NCBI GenBank assembly: GCA_030673895.1
Contig: JAUTCR010000010.1
Coordinates: forward strand, 1 to 64,000
Length of the DNA: 64,000 bases
From: Verrucomicrobiota bacterium JB023
GTDB taxonomy: Bacteria; Verrucomicrobiota; Verrucomicrobiia; Verrucomicrobiales; Akkermansiaceae
Direction of reading: 5' to 3'
Position 1 is the first letter of the stretch, and the number at the start of each line of letters is the position of its first letter. The translations under genes and the position numbers were made by a program. Shown one piece after another: positions 35,527-44,808 of the stretch. The notes beneath the pieces are model-generated. The model saw only the letters and a program-made list of their open reading frames with translations, was not told where the DNA came from and made no database searches.

Positions 35527-35679
35527 AGTTTCGACTTCTGATTCTCCCGCTGGGCAGGGAAAAGGCAAGTCAAGGTCGCCCTGCCGTCCTTGGCAATCAG
35601 GATCATTATGAGTCGAGGATGCCGCTCCCGTTGCATTTTCTGCTGCGCTCTCTTCCACATCGTTGGCTAGGATGGCGTC

Positions 35680-37353
35680 ATGAGCAAACTCCCTGTCTGG
35701 GCCGCAGAGATCATCGCCGGTTACGAAAGCCGAGTCTCCGGGTGTTTCGTCATTCATGGCAACGTGGGTGATCGCTTGTTGCTTCCGGCCCAGCGCGGAA
35801 TGGCCGCTGACAAGTCGTCCGGCAGCGCCCGGTTGAGTAGTCTATCCGACTTTCTCGGCGAGGTCTTGCTGCCGAAGTTCGAGGTCGTCCTTAGTTATGA
35901 CTTGGGCGAGGGCTTGCGGGTGGAGCGCGGGGAGGCGGTCTTCCAGGAGTGGGCGGCGGGCAAGGCCATTCCAGCCCAGCCGCTGGGAGTGATGCGTCTG
36001 GTGGGGGAATATTTGCGCTACCTTCGCAATCTTCGGGCGATGTCGGGCAAGGCGCCCCGGGTGGCTTTCCTCGTGAAAGAGGCGGAGCTGGTTTGCCCTG
36101 CTCTGCCGAATGCGCTCAATTACGAGCTCAATGCCCTGGCCTCACTATGGCGGAGCTGGGCCACCGGCGGGCGCTTGCAGGAGAATGGCCAAGCGGTTTT
36201 CCTGATTGCGGATCGCTGGGCAAATCTTCACCCCCTGCTGGCGCGCGAGGGCGCGGTGAAGGCGGTCGAGATCCCTCTCCCTGATGAGGATGATGTGACG
36301 CGGGCTCTGGAGGTATTGGAAAGCTCGTGCCCGATTGCGCTGCAGAACTTCAAGGAACGCTTGCCCGACCTGGGTCGAGGCTTGCGGGGGACAACCCTGG
36401 AGGCTGTCGAGGGGCTGGTGAGAAGCCGTGAATACGAAAGACGCCCTCTCGGAGACGAAGACGTTGGGCGATTGAAACGGGAATTGGTGGAGCAGGATTG
36501 CGAAGGCTTGATCGAATTCATCGAGCCGGATCGGTCGCTCGATGACGTTATCGGAATCGATGAGGTCAAGGGGTGGCTGCGGGAGGACTTAGCCCTCTGG
36601 AGGAAAGGGGAGCTGGAAGCAATGCCCATGGGCTATCTCTTCTGCGGACCGGTAGGAACGGGTAAAACCTACCTTGCAGAATGCTTGGCGGGAGAGGCCG
36701 GGGTTCCCATGGTGGTGATGCGGAATTTCCGCGACAAGTGGGTTGGGAGTACCGAGGCCAATCTCGAAAAGATCTTTGCTCTCCTTCATGCGCTTGGACG
36801 CTGCCTCGTCTTTGTTGATGAAGCCGATCAAGCACTGGGCCAGAGGCAATCCGGGGGCGGCGATAGCGGGGTCAATAGCCGGGTTTACTCCATGATGGCT
36901 GCCGAGATGTCGGATACCGACAATCGCGGTAAGATCGTGTGGGTGCTGGCTTCCAGCCGACCGGACCTCATCGAGGTGGACCTCAAGCGTCCGGGACGCA
37001 TCGATGTCAAAATTCCGCTCTTTCCCACCACCACGCCTGACGAGGGCTTTGCTCTCATTCGCGCCCTGTGCGCGGCGAGGGGGGTGCCGATCGCTAAAGA
37101 AGAGTATGAGGACCTGAAAAGCTGGATCCCCGATCTGCTGACTCCCGGGGCGGCCGAGGCGATTGCGGTGAAGGTGTTCCGACGCGTGAAATCGCAAAAT
37201 GAACGACCCGAAATCGCTCTCAAGAAGTCTCTCGATGGGTATTTGCCTCCCGTATCTTACAAAATAATACGTCAGCAGATGAAAATTGCTGCGGACGAAT
37301 CGACCGAGCCCGGGTTCATCAATGATCGCGTCAAATCCTTGCTGGGACTTTGA
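35680..37353 (+). CDS. AAA+ ATPase with a degenerate N-terminal domain (Ycf46-like layout)
   Basis: The 557-residue cytoplasmic protein has a C-terminal AAA+ module from about 285: Walker A CGPVGTGKTYLAE near 322, Walker B CLVFVDEADQAL near 377, sensor-1 region VWVLASSRPDL and the arginine-finger-type LKRPGRIDVKI. The N-terminal 280 residues (GCFVIHGNVGDRLLLP, later AVFLIADRWANL) look like an AAA-type fold without P-loop residues, a layout seen in Ycf46-like proteins. The role is unknown. It is not next to a substrate gene that would suggest one. Confidence 0.82.
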   Translation: MSKLPVWAAEIIAGYESRVSGCFVIHGNVGDRLLLPAQRGMAADKSSGSARLSSLSDFLGEVLLPKFEVVLSYDLGEGLRVERGEAVFQEWAAGKAIPAQPLGVMRLVGEYLRYLRNLRAMSGKAPRVAFLVKEAELVCPALPNALNYELNALASLWRSWATGGRLQENGQAVFLIADRWANLHPLLAREGAVKAVEIPLPDEDDVTRALEVLESSCPIALQNFKERLPDLGRGLRGTTLEAVEGLVRSREYERRPLGDEDVGRLKRELVEQDCEGLIEFIEPDRSLDDVIGIDEVKGWLREDLALWRKGELEAMPMGYLFCGPVGTGKTYLAECLAGEAGVPMVVMRNFRDKWVGSTEANLEKIFALLHALGRCLVFVDEADQALGQRQSGGGDSGVNSRVYSMMAAEMSDTDNRGKIVWVLASSRPDLIEVDLKRPGRIDVKIPLFPTTTPDEGFALIRALCAARGVPIAKEEYEDLKSWIPDLLTPGAAEAIAVKVFRRVKSQNERPEIALKKSLDGYLPPVSYKIIRQQMKIAADESTEPGFINDRVKSLLGL

Positions 37354-37534
37354 TTTGCTCGCCGCGAGGCCCTTGCCTAGAGACACCTCGAGCGGGCAAA
37401 ATAGTCACTGTTCAGAGGACAACCTACGAAAAAAATAGTTGTGACCTTTCAGAAAATCCGCATCTTCGCGCCCTATAGCGCAAATCGCAACTTGCTTCAT
37501 GCATCTTGCAACCGCGTTGAACCTTGCCTAAATT

Positions 37535-38227
37535 ATGCTAAAGACAATGACCCTGGTCGGACTTTCCGGCCTCGCCGCCCTCTTGTTTTCGAGCTGCAGC
37601 TCTACTGAAACCGTCCGCGTGATGGACAAGGAGCGTGCCAAGCAGATTGCCGCCTTCTCCGCTGCCAAGTCCGATAATGGCTACGATCCGGCACCCGCAG
37701 ACCCGGCGGTTCTCGCGCAAGCGGCTGATCTTCCCAAGGATAAACATGGCATGCCAACTTATCCTGATGACGTGACTCATCGTTACGTCCGCGCCACCGC
37801 CTACTCGCACATGCAGAATGAGCCAGGTGCACCGGGTCGCATGAATGCTGCTGGTGGAATCCTCAAGTATGGCAATGTCCGCAGTGTGGCGGCCGACTGG
37901 TCTCGCTACCCGCTCGGCACCACCTTCAAAATCAAGGGTCTTCCTCACCTCTACGTCGTCGATGACTATGGTTCGGCACTGACCAACACCAACACCATCG
38001 ACATGTTCCACCCCACCCTCGCCGGCATCAAGCGCTGGGGTGTTCGCAATCTTGAAATCGACATTGTGAAGATGGGTTCCTACGAGCGCTCTCTCGCGCT
38101 GCTCAAAGGCCGTCAGGGCTACTGGCACTGCAAGGACATGTATGACAACGCCATCGCCAAGGTGAAGGCGGCTGGTCCAGCGGTTGCCTCTGTCCAGGAC
38201 GAGTCCGCTGAGCCTCAGGAGGGCTAA
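37535..38227 (+). CDS. 3D-domain lipoprotein (MltA/RlpA-like cell-wall domain)
   Basis: The 230-residue protein has a lipoprotein signal (LSGLAALLFSSC). From about residue 85 it carries a 3D domain: RATAYSHMQNEPG, then YPLGTTFKIKGLPHLYVVDD and the aspartate motif ALTNTNTIDMFHP. This double-psi barrel occurs in MltA lytic transglycosylase and related peptidoglycan enzymes, where the aspartates are catalytic or structural. The MltA-specific insert domain is absent, so it is a stand-alone 3D protein. Likely acts at the cell wall. Confidence 0.83.
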   Translation: MLKTMTLVGLSGLAALLFSSCSSTETVRVMDKERAKQIAAFSAAKSDNGYDPAPADPAVLAQAADLPKDKHGMPTYPDDVTHRYVRATAYSHMQNEPGAPGRMNAAGGILKYGNVRSVAADWSRYPLGTTFKIKGLPHLYVVDDYGSALTNTNTIDMFHPTLAGIKRWGVRNLEIDIVKMGSYERSLALLKGRQGYWHCKDMYDNAIAKVKAAGPAVASVQDESAEPQEG

Positions 38228-38257
38228 TTACCCAATTTGGATTAAGCTTTTGAGCCC

Positions 38258-38911
38258 ATGCGTAAGCAAGAACGGGCTGACTTTATCAACAGGCGTCTCG
38301 CGGAGTTGTATCCGGAGACGCCTGTTCCTTTGGATCATACCGACGCCTTCACCTTGCTGGTGGCGGTTTTACTTTCCGCCCAATGCACGGATGCGAGGGT
38401 GAATCTGGTCACGCCGGGCTTGTTTGCTCTCGCTGACACCCCGGAGGCGATGGCTGAGCTTGAGGTTCCCGTCATTCAGGAAGCCATCAAAAGTTGCGGA
38501 CTTGCGCCCCGGAAGGCCAAGGCCATTGCCGAGCTGTCCAAGATTCTCATTCGGGATCATGCTGGAGAGGTGCCCGCCAACATGGCTGCTCTGGAGAAGC
38601 TTCCCGGAGTGGGGCACAAGACAGCTTCGGTGGTCATGGCCCAAGCCTTCGGCGTGCCGGCCTTCCCCGTGGATACGCATATCCATCGGCTGGCCCAGCG
38701 CTGGGGTCTGACGAGTGGTCGTAATGTGGTGGAGACCGAGCGCGATCTGAAAAAGCTCTTTCCTGAGCAGGATTGGAATGCCTTGCACCTGCGCATCATC
38801 TTTTACGGTCGGGATGCGTGTACTGCCCGGGGGTGTGACGGAACGGTCTGTGAGATTTGCCGCACCCTTTATCCACGGCGCCGGACGCCGGTGGTGACGA
38901 AGAAGGGATGA
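38258..38911 (+). CDS. nth: Endonuclease III (DNA glycosylase/AP lyase)
   Basis: The 217-residue base-excision repair enzyme has the helix-hairpin-helix LEKLPGVGHKTASVVM with the catalytic lysine and VDTHIHRLAQRWGL with the catalytic aspartate. Four C-terminal cysteines for the [4Fe-4S] cluster are present as CTARGCDGTVCEIC, a C-x4-C-x4-C-x2-C spacing rather than the textbook C-x6-C-x2-C-x5-C. The stop overlaps the next start in ATGA. Confidence 0.92.
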   Translation: MRKQERADFINRRLAELYPETPVPLDHTDAFTLLVAVLLSAQCTDARVNLVTPGLFALADTPEAMAELEVPVIQEAIKSCGLAPRKAKAIAELSKILIRDHAGEVPANMAALEKLPGVGHKTASVVMAQAFGVPAFPVDTHIHRLAQRWGLTSGRNVVETERDLKKLFPEQDWNALHLRIIFYGRDACTARGCDGTVCEICRTLYPRRRTPVVTKKG

Positions 38912-39390
38912 AACGTTTCCTCGTCAGGTTGATCCTGCCCTTCGTCATCCATTGGGCTAGGAAGGAGGAGCAGCGGGCGCTGGAGAATGGCGAGAAGCTC
39001 TCTCACCAGAGTCTGGCGGATGCCACGATGCTGGGGGTGAAAGAGCCGGAGCGAATCCGCCTCCTCAAAGTGGCAAGAATGCCTTTCCCCTCAAATGCCC
39101 TGCTCGATCGGCTCAGTGAGTGGGCGGGGTTGGCGCCTCAAGCGACCTGTGGCTTGTCCCTGCGCTACGGACTTTTCATCAGAGAAGATCAATGGGGAGA
39201 CCGCTGGCTCATCGCCCATGAGTGCGTCCACACCGCGCAGTATGAGCGGATGGGTGGCTTGCGAGCATTCATGGAAGAGTATCTCGTGCAATGCTGGCAG
39301 GACGGCTACTCCGCCGCCGAGCTGGAGCGGGAGGCCGTGGAGGCGACGGTCCGGCTTCGTTCTGCCGCCGATGCCACGGAGGCAATTTAG
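38908..39390 (+). CDS. Small HExxH metallopeptidase-like protein
   Basis: The track ORF begins at 38857 inside nth; ATG 38908 overlaps the nth stop (ATGA) and is preferred, giving 160 residues. The key feature is AHECVHTAQYERMGG, an HExxH zinc-binding motif with a downstream glutamate-rich helix (AAELEREAVEA) that could supply the third ligand. The N-terminal hydrophobic stretch (FLVRLILPFVIHWA) may associate with the membrane. Coupling to nth does not by itself imply DNA repair. No named family is recognised. Confidence 0.72.
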   Translation: MKRFLVRLILPFVIHWARKEEQRALENGEKLSHQSLADATMLGVKEPERIRLLKVARMPFPSNALLDRLSEWAGLAPQATCGLSLRYGLFIREDQWGDRWLIAHECVHTAQYERMGGLRAFMEEYLVQCWQDGYSAAELEREAVEATVRLRSAADATEAI

Positions 39391-39421
39391 CTGGAGAGCC
39401 GGCGCGACTTGCCTTAGGGAA

Positions 39422-40393
39422 ATGAGGATGAAGATCGCCCCGTTTCTCGCTCTCCTTCTCGCTTGTTCTCACCCGGTCATCGCCAAGGTGGGAGAGGTCC
39501 GCACCTGGACCTCGGATGATGGCCGCACGCTGGAGGCCACGCTCCTTGAGGTGACCGAGACCGGAATCGTCGTAGAGCGCAATCGGGGCCGGGTGACGAT
39601 TCCCCTTACTCGCCTGTCGGCTGCCGATCAAGAATTCGTCGCCAAGCTGAAGGAGGAAATGCAGCGGGAGGAGGAGCTGGCGGCGTTGGACGCCCGGCGG
39701 GCCAATGGCTTCGAGGAAGGCAAGTATGCGGAGATGGTCAAGGGGGAGTGGTTGATTGGCAGTGACGAGCAGGGCCTCTTTCATCAGCTCTACATCGGAA
39801 AAGAAGTGAAGCGAAGTTCAGCGGGCCCGACCGTTCCTCTCTTCGTCCATTTGCACGGAGCCTCCGCGCGGGCGGAGACAACTCCGGTGGGCAAGGTCGA
39901 GATTGCTCCCCAGACGCTGGCTGCCGAAGCGTTGTATCGCGATCATCCGTGCGTGATTGTCGTGCCCACTTGTCCGCCTGAACCGATGACTTGGGGTAAG
40001 GATGAGATCCAGGAAAAGTTGGAAGCGCTCATCGACGATCTGGTCGCCCATCTGCCAATCGACCGCGACCGCATCTATCTCTCGGGGTACTCGATGGGCG
40101 GAAGGGGGATTGGCAAGCTCATCGAGCGGCGTCCGGACTATTACGCGGGTGCTCTCTTCGCGGATGGAGGACCGTCCCTCCCCTGGGTGGGCCGGGTGAA
40201 GACGGCGATGTGGAGCTACTACTCCGGGGAGCGGGACACGGCGAAGGTTCCCGAGCTTAAGGAGAAGTTTGCCAGTGAAGGGGTCGAGTTCCGCGCGACC
40301 ATCCTGCCCGATGCGAAGCACAATGGCATTCACTGGAAGCTCGCCAAGGACCCCGCCGTGTGGGAATGGCTCTTCCAGCAACGGAAGAAATAG
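39422..40393 (+). CDS. Secreted esterase with an N-terminal SHD1 domain
   Basis: The track ORF opens at 39095 inside the previous gene; ATG 39422 or 39428 gives a signal peptide (KIAPFLALLLACSHPVIA). Residues about 25-75 match the SLA1-homology domain 1 found in many planctomycete and verrucomicrobial secreted proteins (VRTWTSDDGRTLEATLLEV, VTIPLTRLSAADQEFV). The rest is an alpha/beta hydrolase of the PHB-depolymerase/feruloyl-esterase type with nucleophile LSGYSMGGRG and histidine in DAKHNGIHW. It probably releases acyl groups from polysaccharide. The stop is TAG. Confidence 0.82.
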   Translation: MRMKIAPFLALLLACSHPVIAKVGEVRTWTSDDGRTLEATLLEVTETGIVVERNRGRVTIPLTRLSAADQEFVAKLKEEMQREEELAALDARRANGFEEGKYAEMVKGEWLIGSDEQGLFHQLYIGKEVKRSSAGPTVPLFVHLHGASARAETTPVGKVEIAPQTLAAEALYRDHPCVIVVPTCPPEPMTWGKDEIQEKLEALIDDLVAHLPIDRDRIYLSGYSMGGRGIGKLIERRPDYYAGALFADGGPSLPWVGRVKTAMWSYYSGERDTAKVPELKEKFASEGVEFRATILPDAKHNGIHWKLAKDPAVWEWLFQQRKK

Positions 40394-40425
40394 TAGCGGG
40401 TGATCGAGACCCGCTCGCTCCGTCT

Positions 40426-43400
40426 CTAGCCCGCGTCAGGTTCGGGTAGCTTGCCTGGTTTTTCACCGTCTTCTTCTGCCTTGCGGCGGGAGAAAAGACC
40501 CCGGATGAGCACATAGAAGACGGGGGTGAAGAGAAGGCCGAAGAAGGTCACACCCAGCATCCCCGAGAAGACGGCGGTGCCCAGTGATTGGCGCATCTCC
40601 GCACCCGCTCCTTCCGCAATAACCAGAGGCACGACCCCCAGGATGAAGGCGAAGGAGGTCATCAGAATTGGTCGGAGGCGAAGGCGGCAGGCCTCCACCG
40701 CCGCAGAAAAGCGATCCATACCTTCGTCTTCCTGCTGCTTGGCGAATTCGACAATCAGGATCGCATTCTTGGCGGCGAGACCGATGAGGACGATGAAGCC
40801 TACCTGGGTGAGGATGTTGTTGTCCATCTCCCGGAGGTAAACTCCCGCGATGGCTCCGACGATGCACATCGGGACAATCATGATGATCGCCATCGGCAGA
40901 CCCCAGCTCTCATACTGCGCCGCCAGGAGGAGAAAGACAAAGACGACGGCCAGCGCGAAGACCAACCCGGCGGTATTGCCAGCGGCTCGCTCCTGATAGG
41001 CGATGTCCACCCAAGCGAAGTCGTAGCCCTCGGGAAGGTCGCGGGCGAGCTCCTCCACCAGGTCGAGCGCTTCCCCCGAGCTAACGCCCGGCATATTGCG
41101 GCCGTTGACCTCGGCAGCTGCGTAAAGATTGTGACGGACCACGCGGTCCGGGCCCGCCGTGCGCTGCATCTTCATGACGGAGCCGAGGGGCACGATGGCT
41201 CCGCTTTGGCTCCGGACGCTCATCAGATGAATATCCTCCGGATTATCCCGGTAAGGTGCGTCGGCTTGTGCGACCACTCGATAGGTTCGGCCAAACTGAT
41301 TGAAGTCGTTGACGTAGGTTGAGCCGAGGAAGGTCTGCAGGGAGCTGAAGATGTTGGACATTGGCACGTCGAGCATCTTGGCCTTCTCCCGGTCGATATC
41401 GGCAAAATACTGGGGCGTGGATGCGCGGAAGGTGGTGAAGGCGACCGCGATTCGAGGATCGGCATTGAGCTTGCCAAGGAATTCGTTCGTGACCTCCTGC
41501 AAGGCCTGGTAGCCGTTGTTAGAACGGTCTAACAACATCATCTTGAATCCTCCCCCGGTTCCCAATCCGCGCACCGGCGGCGGGGCAATGACCACATTGG
41601 TTGACTCCGTGATCTTGCCGACCGCAGCCTGTAGCTCCGCAGTGATCACATCGGCTCCCCGGCCAGCCTTGTCGCGCTCCTCGAAGGAGTCGAGGATGAC
41701 GAAGACGGCTGCTGAATTAGGTGAGATGGAGCGCGTCGCGCCAGAGAAGCCGGCGATCTCGACGGTGTGGGCCACGCCATCGATACCGCGTGCCGTCTGA
41801 CCGGCTTCGCGGACGACTTCGCGAGTTCGCTCCAAGGAAGCGGAATCGGGCAGTTGGATAGAGAGAATCAGGTAGCCTTGGTCCATCTTGGGAATGAAGC
41901 CACCGGGAACGTTCTTGAAGCCCCAACCGCCCAAGGCGATCAGGCCGCCATAGATCAGGAGCATGACCACGACGAGGCGGACGACTCTCTTGATGAGGCC
42001 GGCGTAGCCATTGGAAAGCAGGCCGAAGGTCTTGTTGAAGATGCGGAAGAACCAACCGAAGAGGAAGTCGATGGAGCGCTGGAGCCAATCCTTCTTCGCA
42101 TCAGGCTTCTGAAGGAGGATCGCGCAAAGGGCGGGACTGAGGGTCAGCGAGACGAGAGCGGAGATGACAGTGGAGGCGGCGATGGTGATTGCGAACTGTT
42201 GATAGAACTGTCCGGAAATCCCGGTGATGAAGGCCGAGGGAAGGAAGACCGCAACCAGAACGAGCGCCATCGCGACGAGGGCCCCGCTCACTTCGGACAT
42301 CGCCTTCCGTGTGGCAGCCTTCGGGCTCATCCCTTCCTCGAGGTGACGCTCCACGTTCTCTACGACGACGATGGCGTCATCAACGACGATCCCGATCGCA
42401 AGGACGAGACCGAAGAGGGTGAGGTTGTTCAGGGAATAACCCAGACCGTTCATCACCATGAAGGTGCCGATGAGAGAGACGGGGATGGCGGCCAGCGGGA
42501 TGAGCGAGCTGCGCCAATTCTGCAGGAAGATGATGATGACGAGGACGACCAGGATGACCGCCTCGAACAGGGTATGGATCACCGAGTCGATGGACTGCTC
42601 AACGAAGACGGTGGGGTTGTAAACAATGGTGTAACCCAAGCCGGCCGGGAAGTCCTTCGAGAGTTCCTCCATCAGGGCCTTCACTTCTTCGGCCGTCTCG
42701 AGGGCGTTGGAGCCGGGGCGCTGGGTGATGCCGATCCCGATGGCGGGGCTGCCATCCAGGTAGCTTTCTCTAGCGTATTCCTGCGAGCCAAGTTCGATGC
42801 GGGCAACGTCCCCGAGGTAGACAACTTGTCCCTCGTCTCCCGTTTTCACAACGATGCCTTCAAACTCGGAGACGGTTTCCAGTCGACCCAAGGCGCGGAC
42901 GTTCATGGTGAAGGTCGCGCCATCGGAGACTGGCTGTTGACCGATGGTTCCGGCGGCCACCTGGATGTTTTGCTCTCTGAGAGCAGCAGTGACATCCGTA
43001 GTGGTGAGATCCCGGGCGGCGAGCTTCTGAGGGTCTAGCCAGACCCGCATGCCATACTCACTGGCTCCAAAGACGGTGACGTTGCCGACCCCTTTGAGGC
43101 GGAGCATCTCGTCGCGGACGCGCAGGTAGGCGTAGTTGCCGACGAAGAGCTGGGACAGGTTCTCATCCTCGGCGATCAGGTGTGCCACCAGGAGGAGGTC
43201 GGGGCTGGCCTTTTGCGTGACGATACCGGTCTGGGTGACGATATCGGGCAGGCGGGGCTCGGCCCGGGAGACCCGGTTTTGCACCAGGACCTGCGCCTCA
43301 TCGATATCGGTGCCGGGCTCGAAGGTGACAGTGATGGTGACCGCCCCGTTGCTGGTGCTCGAGGAGGTAATGTAGAGCATGTCCTCGACTCCGTTGATCT

Positions 43401-43608
43401 CCTGCTCCAAAGGCGTGGCTACGGTATCGGCGAGAACGTCCGGGCTGGCTCCGGGATAGGAGGCCGTTACCTGAATGGTGGGCGGGACGATGTCGGGATA
43501 CTGCGCGAGGGGGAGATTGAGATAGGAGATCCCCCCCACCATCATGATCACGATGGACAGGACGGAGGCGAAGATCGGTCGATCGATGAAAAACTGTGGA
43601 AGCTTCAT
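40426..43608 (-). CDS. RND efflux pump, inner-membrane transporter (AcrB/MexB type)
   Basis: The 1,060-residue protein has the HAE1-RND layout: 12 membrane segments and two large periplasmic loops. It starts MKLPQFFIDRPIFASVLSIV and PLAQYPDIVPPTIQVTASYPG, as AcrB does. The proton-relay pair DD lies in GIVVDDAIVVVENVER on TM4, and TM10-12 blocks such as GFIVLIGLAAKNAILIVEFA are intact. It is the last gene of an OMF-adaptor-transporter operon, 36 nt after the adaptor gene. Drug or detergent efflux is expected; the actual substrates are unknown. Confidence 0.95.
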   Translation of the reverse strand: MKLPQFFIDRPIFASVLSIVIMMVGGISYLNLPLAQYPDIVPPTIQVTASYPGASPDVLADTVATPLEQEINGVEDMLYITSSSTSNGAVTITVTFEPGTDIDEAQVLVQNRVSRAEPRLPDIVTQTGIVTQKASPDLLLVAHLIAEDENLSQLFVGNYAYLRVRDEMLRLKGVGNVTVFGASEYGMRVWLDPQKLAARDLTTTDVTAALREQNIQVAAGTIGQQPVSDGATFTMNVRALGRLETVSEFEGIVVKTGDEGQVVYLGDVARIELGSQEYARESYLDGSPAIGIGITQRPGSNALETAEEVKALMEELSKDFPAGLGYTIVYNPTVFVEQSIDSVIHTLFEAVILVVLVIIIFLQNWRSSLIPLAAIPVSLIGTFMVMNGLGYSLNNLTLFGLVLAIGIVVDDAIVVVENVERHLEEGMSPKAATRKAMSEVSGALVAMALVLVAVFLPSAFITGISGQFYQQFAITIAASTVISALVSLTLSPALCAILLQKPDAKKDWLQRSIDFLFGWFFRIFNKTFGLLSNGYAGLIKRVVRLVVVMLLIYGGLIALGGWGFKNVPGGFIPKMDQGYLILSIQLPDSASLERTREVVREAGQTARGIDGVAHTVEIAGFSGATRSISPNSAAVFVILDSFEERDKAGRGADVITAELQAAVGKITESTNVVIAPPPVRGLGTGGGFKMMLLDRSNNGYQALQEVTNEFLGKLNADPRIAVAFTTFRASTPQYFADIDREKAKMLDVPMSNIFSSLQTFLGSTYVNDFNQFGRTYRVVAQADAPYRDNPEDIHLMSVRSQSGAIVPLGSVMKMQRTAGPDRVVRHNLYAAAEVNGRNMPGVSSGEALDLVEELARDLPEGYDFAWVDIAYQERAAGNTAGLVFALAVVFVFLLLAAQYESWGLPMAIIMIVPMCIVGAIAGVYLREMDNNILTQVGFIVLIGLAAKNAILIVEFAKQQEDEGMDRFSAAVEACRLRLRPILMTSFAFILGVVPLVIAEGAGAEMRQSLGTAVFSGMLGVTFFGLLFTPVFYVLIRGLFSRRKAEEDGEKPGKLPEPDAG

Positions 43609-43644
43609 GGCGGAGCGAGGTCGAGAGCTGGTGTTAGGTGCCGC

Positions 43645-44775
43645 TTATTGTTCGGCAGGTTTGGGCGTGGCAGGGGCGCCGGGGCGCACCCGGGTGAGGC
43701 CGGAAACGATGACCCGGGTACCCAGTGGCAGTTCGCTTTCGATCACTCGCATGTCGCCGTGGACGGGACCCAGGGTGACGACCTCGGAGCGGACGATGTT
43801 TTCCTCATCCAGAGTCGAGATCAGGGTCAGATTCTGCTGGGTCTGGAGGGCGACCTCGGGGATGAGAGTGGCAGTGTATTCCCCGCGACCAGGCAGCCGC
43901 ACTTTGGCAAACATGCCCGGGGTGAGGAAGCCGTCCTCATTGGGGAAGACGGCGCGGGCCCGCAGAGTCGCCGTGCCGGAATCGAATGAATTGTTCACGA
44001 AATCGATATGGCCTTTCCGGGGGAAGCCTTCGTCGCCATCCAGTGCCATCTCGACGGGGACGGACGTGTTCCGCGCCGACTCCCGCTTGCCTTCTTGCTC
44101 TAGGCGCAAGTACTTCAGCACGGAGGATTCATCGGCATCAATGCGCACATAAATCGGGTCAATGGAGACGATGGTGGTGAGGAGGGTTGATTGTGCAGTG
44201 CCGCCGCTGATCAAGTTGCCCACGGTGATGAAGTGATCGGCGATTCGGCCGGAGATGGGGGAGCGAACCTCGGTGTAGCTGAGGTTCAGTGCCGTTGTCT
44301 CCAGCTGGGCTCGGGCTGCTTGCACGCGGGCTTTCGCTTGGGCCAGGGTTCCTTCACGGACGTCGACCTCTTCCTTGGCAATCGCGTTGCGTTCGAGAAG
44401 CTTCTGGCCCCGGGTGTAGTTGGATTCGGCGAGAGCAGCAGAAGCTTCGGCTTGTTCGAGCTCGGCCTCTGCAGCCCGATGCGCGGCGAGGAAAGGTGCC
44501 TTATCGATGGTGTAGAGCAGATCGCCCTTGTTGACCTTCGCTCCAGCGTCAAAGTGAATTTGCTCCAGCATCCCGCTCACGCGGGCCCGGACTTCCACGC
44601 TCTCCACAGCCTCGAGACGACCGTTATAGTAGTCCCAGGAAGTGATTTCCTTTTGCACAGGGTGGACGAACTCCGCGGTCGGTGGCGGAGGTGGGGTGGC
44701 GGCGGATTCTGGCTCCCTGCAGGAGGTGAGGAAGAGGCCGAGGAGGAGAGGTGAGACAATGACTGAGTGATGCAT
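43645..44775 (-). CDS. RND efflux pump, periplasmic adaptor (AcrA/MexA type)
   Basis: The 376-residue membrane-fusion protein has a lipoprotein signal (LLLGLFLTSC). The lipoyl half-motifs (VEVRARVSGMLEQI and LNLSYTEVRSPISGRI) flank an alpha-hairpin (EAELEQAEASAALAESNY). The beta-barrel and membrane-proximal domains follow (GMFAKVRLPGRG). It bridges the transporter and the outer-membrane channel and sits 33 nt after the channel gene. Confidence 0.94.
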   Translation of the reverse strand: MHHSVIVSPLLLGLFLTSCREPESAATPPPPPTAEFVHPVQKEITSWDYYNGRLEAVESVEVRARVSGMLEQIHFDAGAKVNKGDLLYTIDKAPFLAAHRAAEAELEQAEASAALAESNYTRGQKLLERNAIAKEEVDVREGTLAQAKARVQAARAQLETTALNLSYTEVRSPISGRIADHFITVGNLISGGTAQSTLLTTIVSIDPIYVRIDADESSVLKYLRLEQEGKRESARNTSVPVEMALDGDEGFPRKGHIDFVNNSFDSGTATLRARAVFPNEDGFLTPGMFAKVRLPGRGEYTATLIPEVALQTQQNLTLISTLDEENIVRSEVVTLGPVHGDMRVIESELPLGTRVIVSGLTRVRPGAPATPKPAEQ

Positions 44776-44808
44776 GCGGATGGGTGGGGTTGAAAGTGGT
44801 TCGGTCGA

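Noticed and set aside
34333-35541. 402-residue plus-strand ORF
   Set aside because: Antisense shadow of fabV.
41767-43038. 423-residue plus-strand ORF rich in Asp/Glu/Gly
   Set aside because: Antisense shadow of the RND transporter gene.
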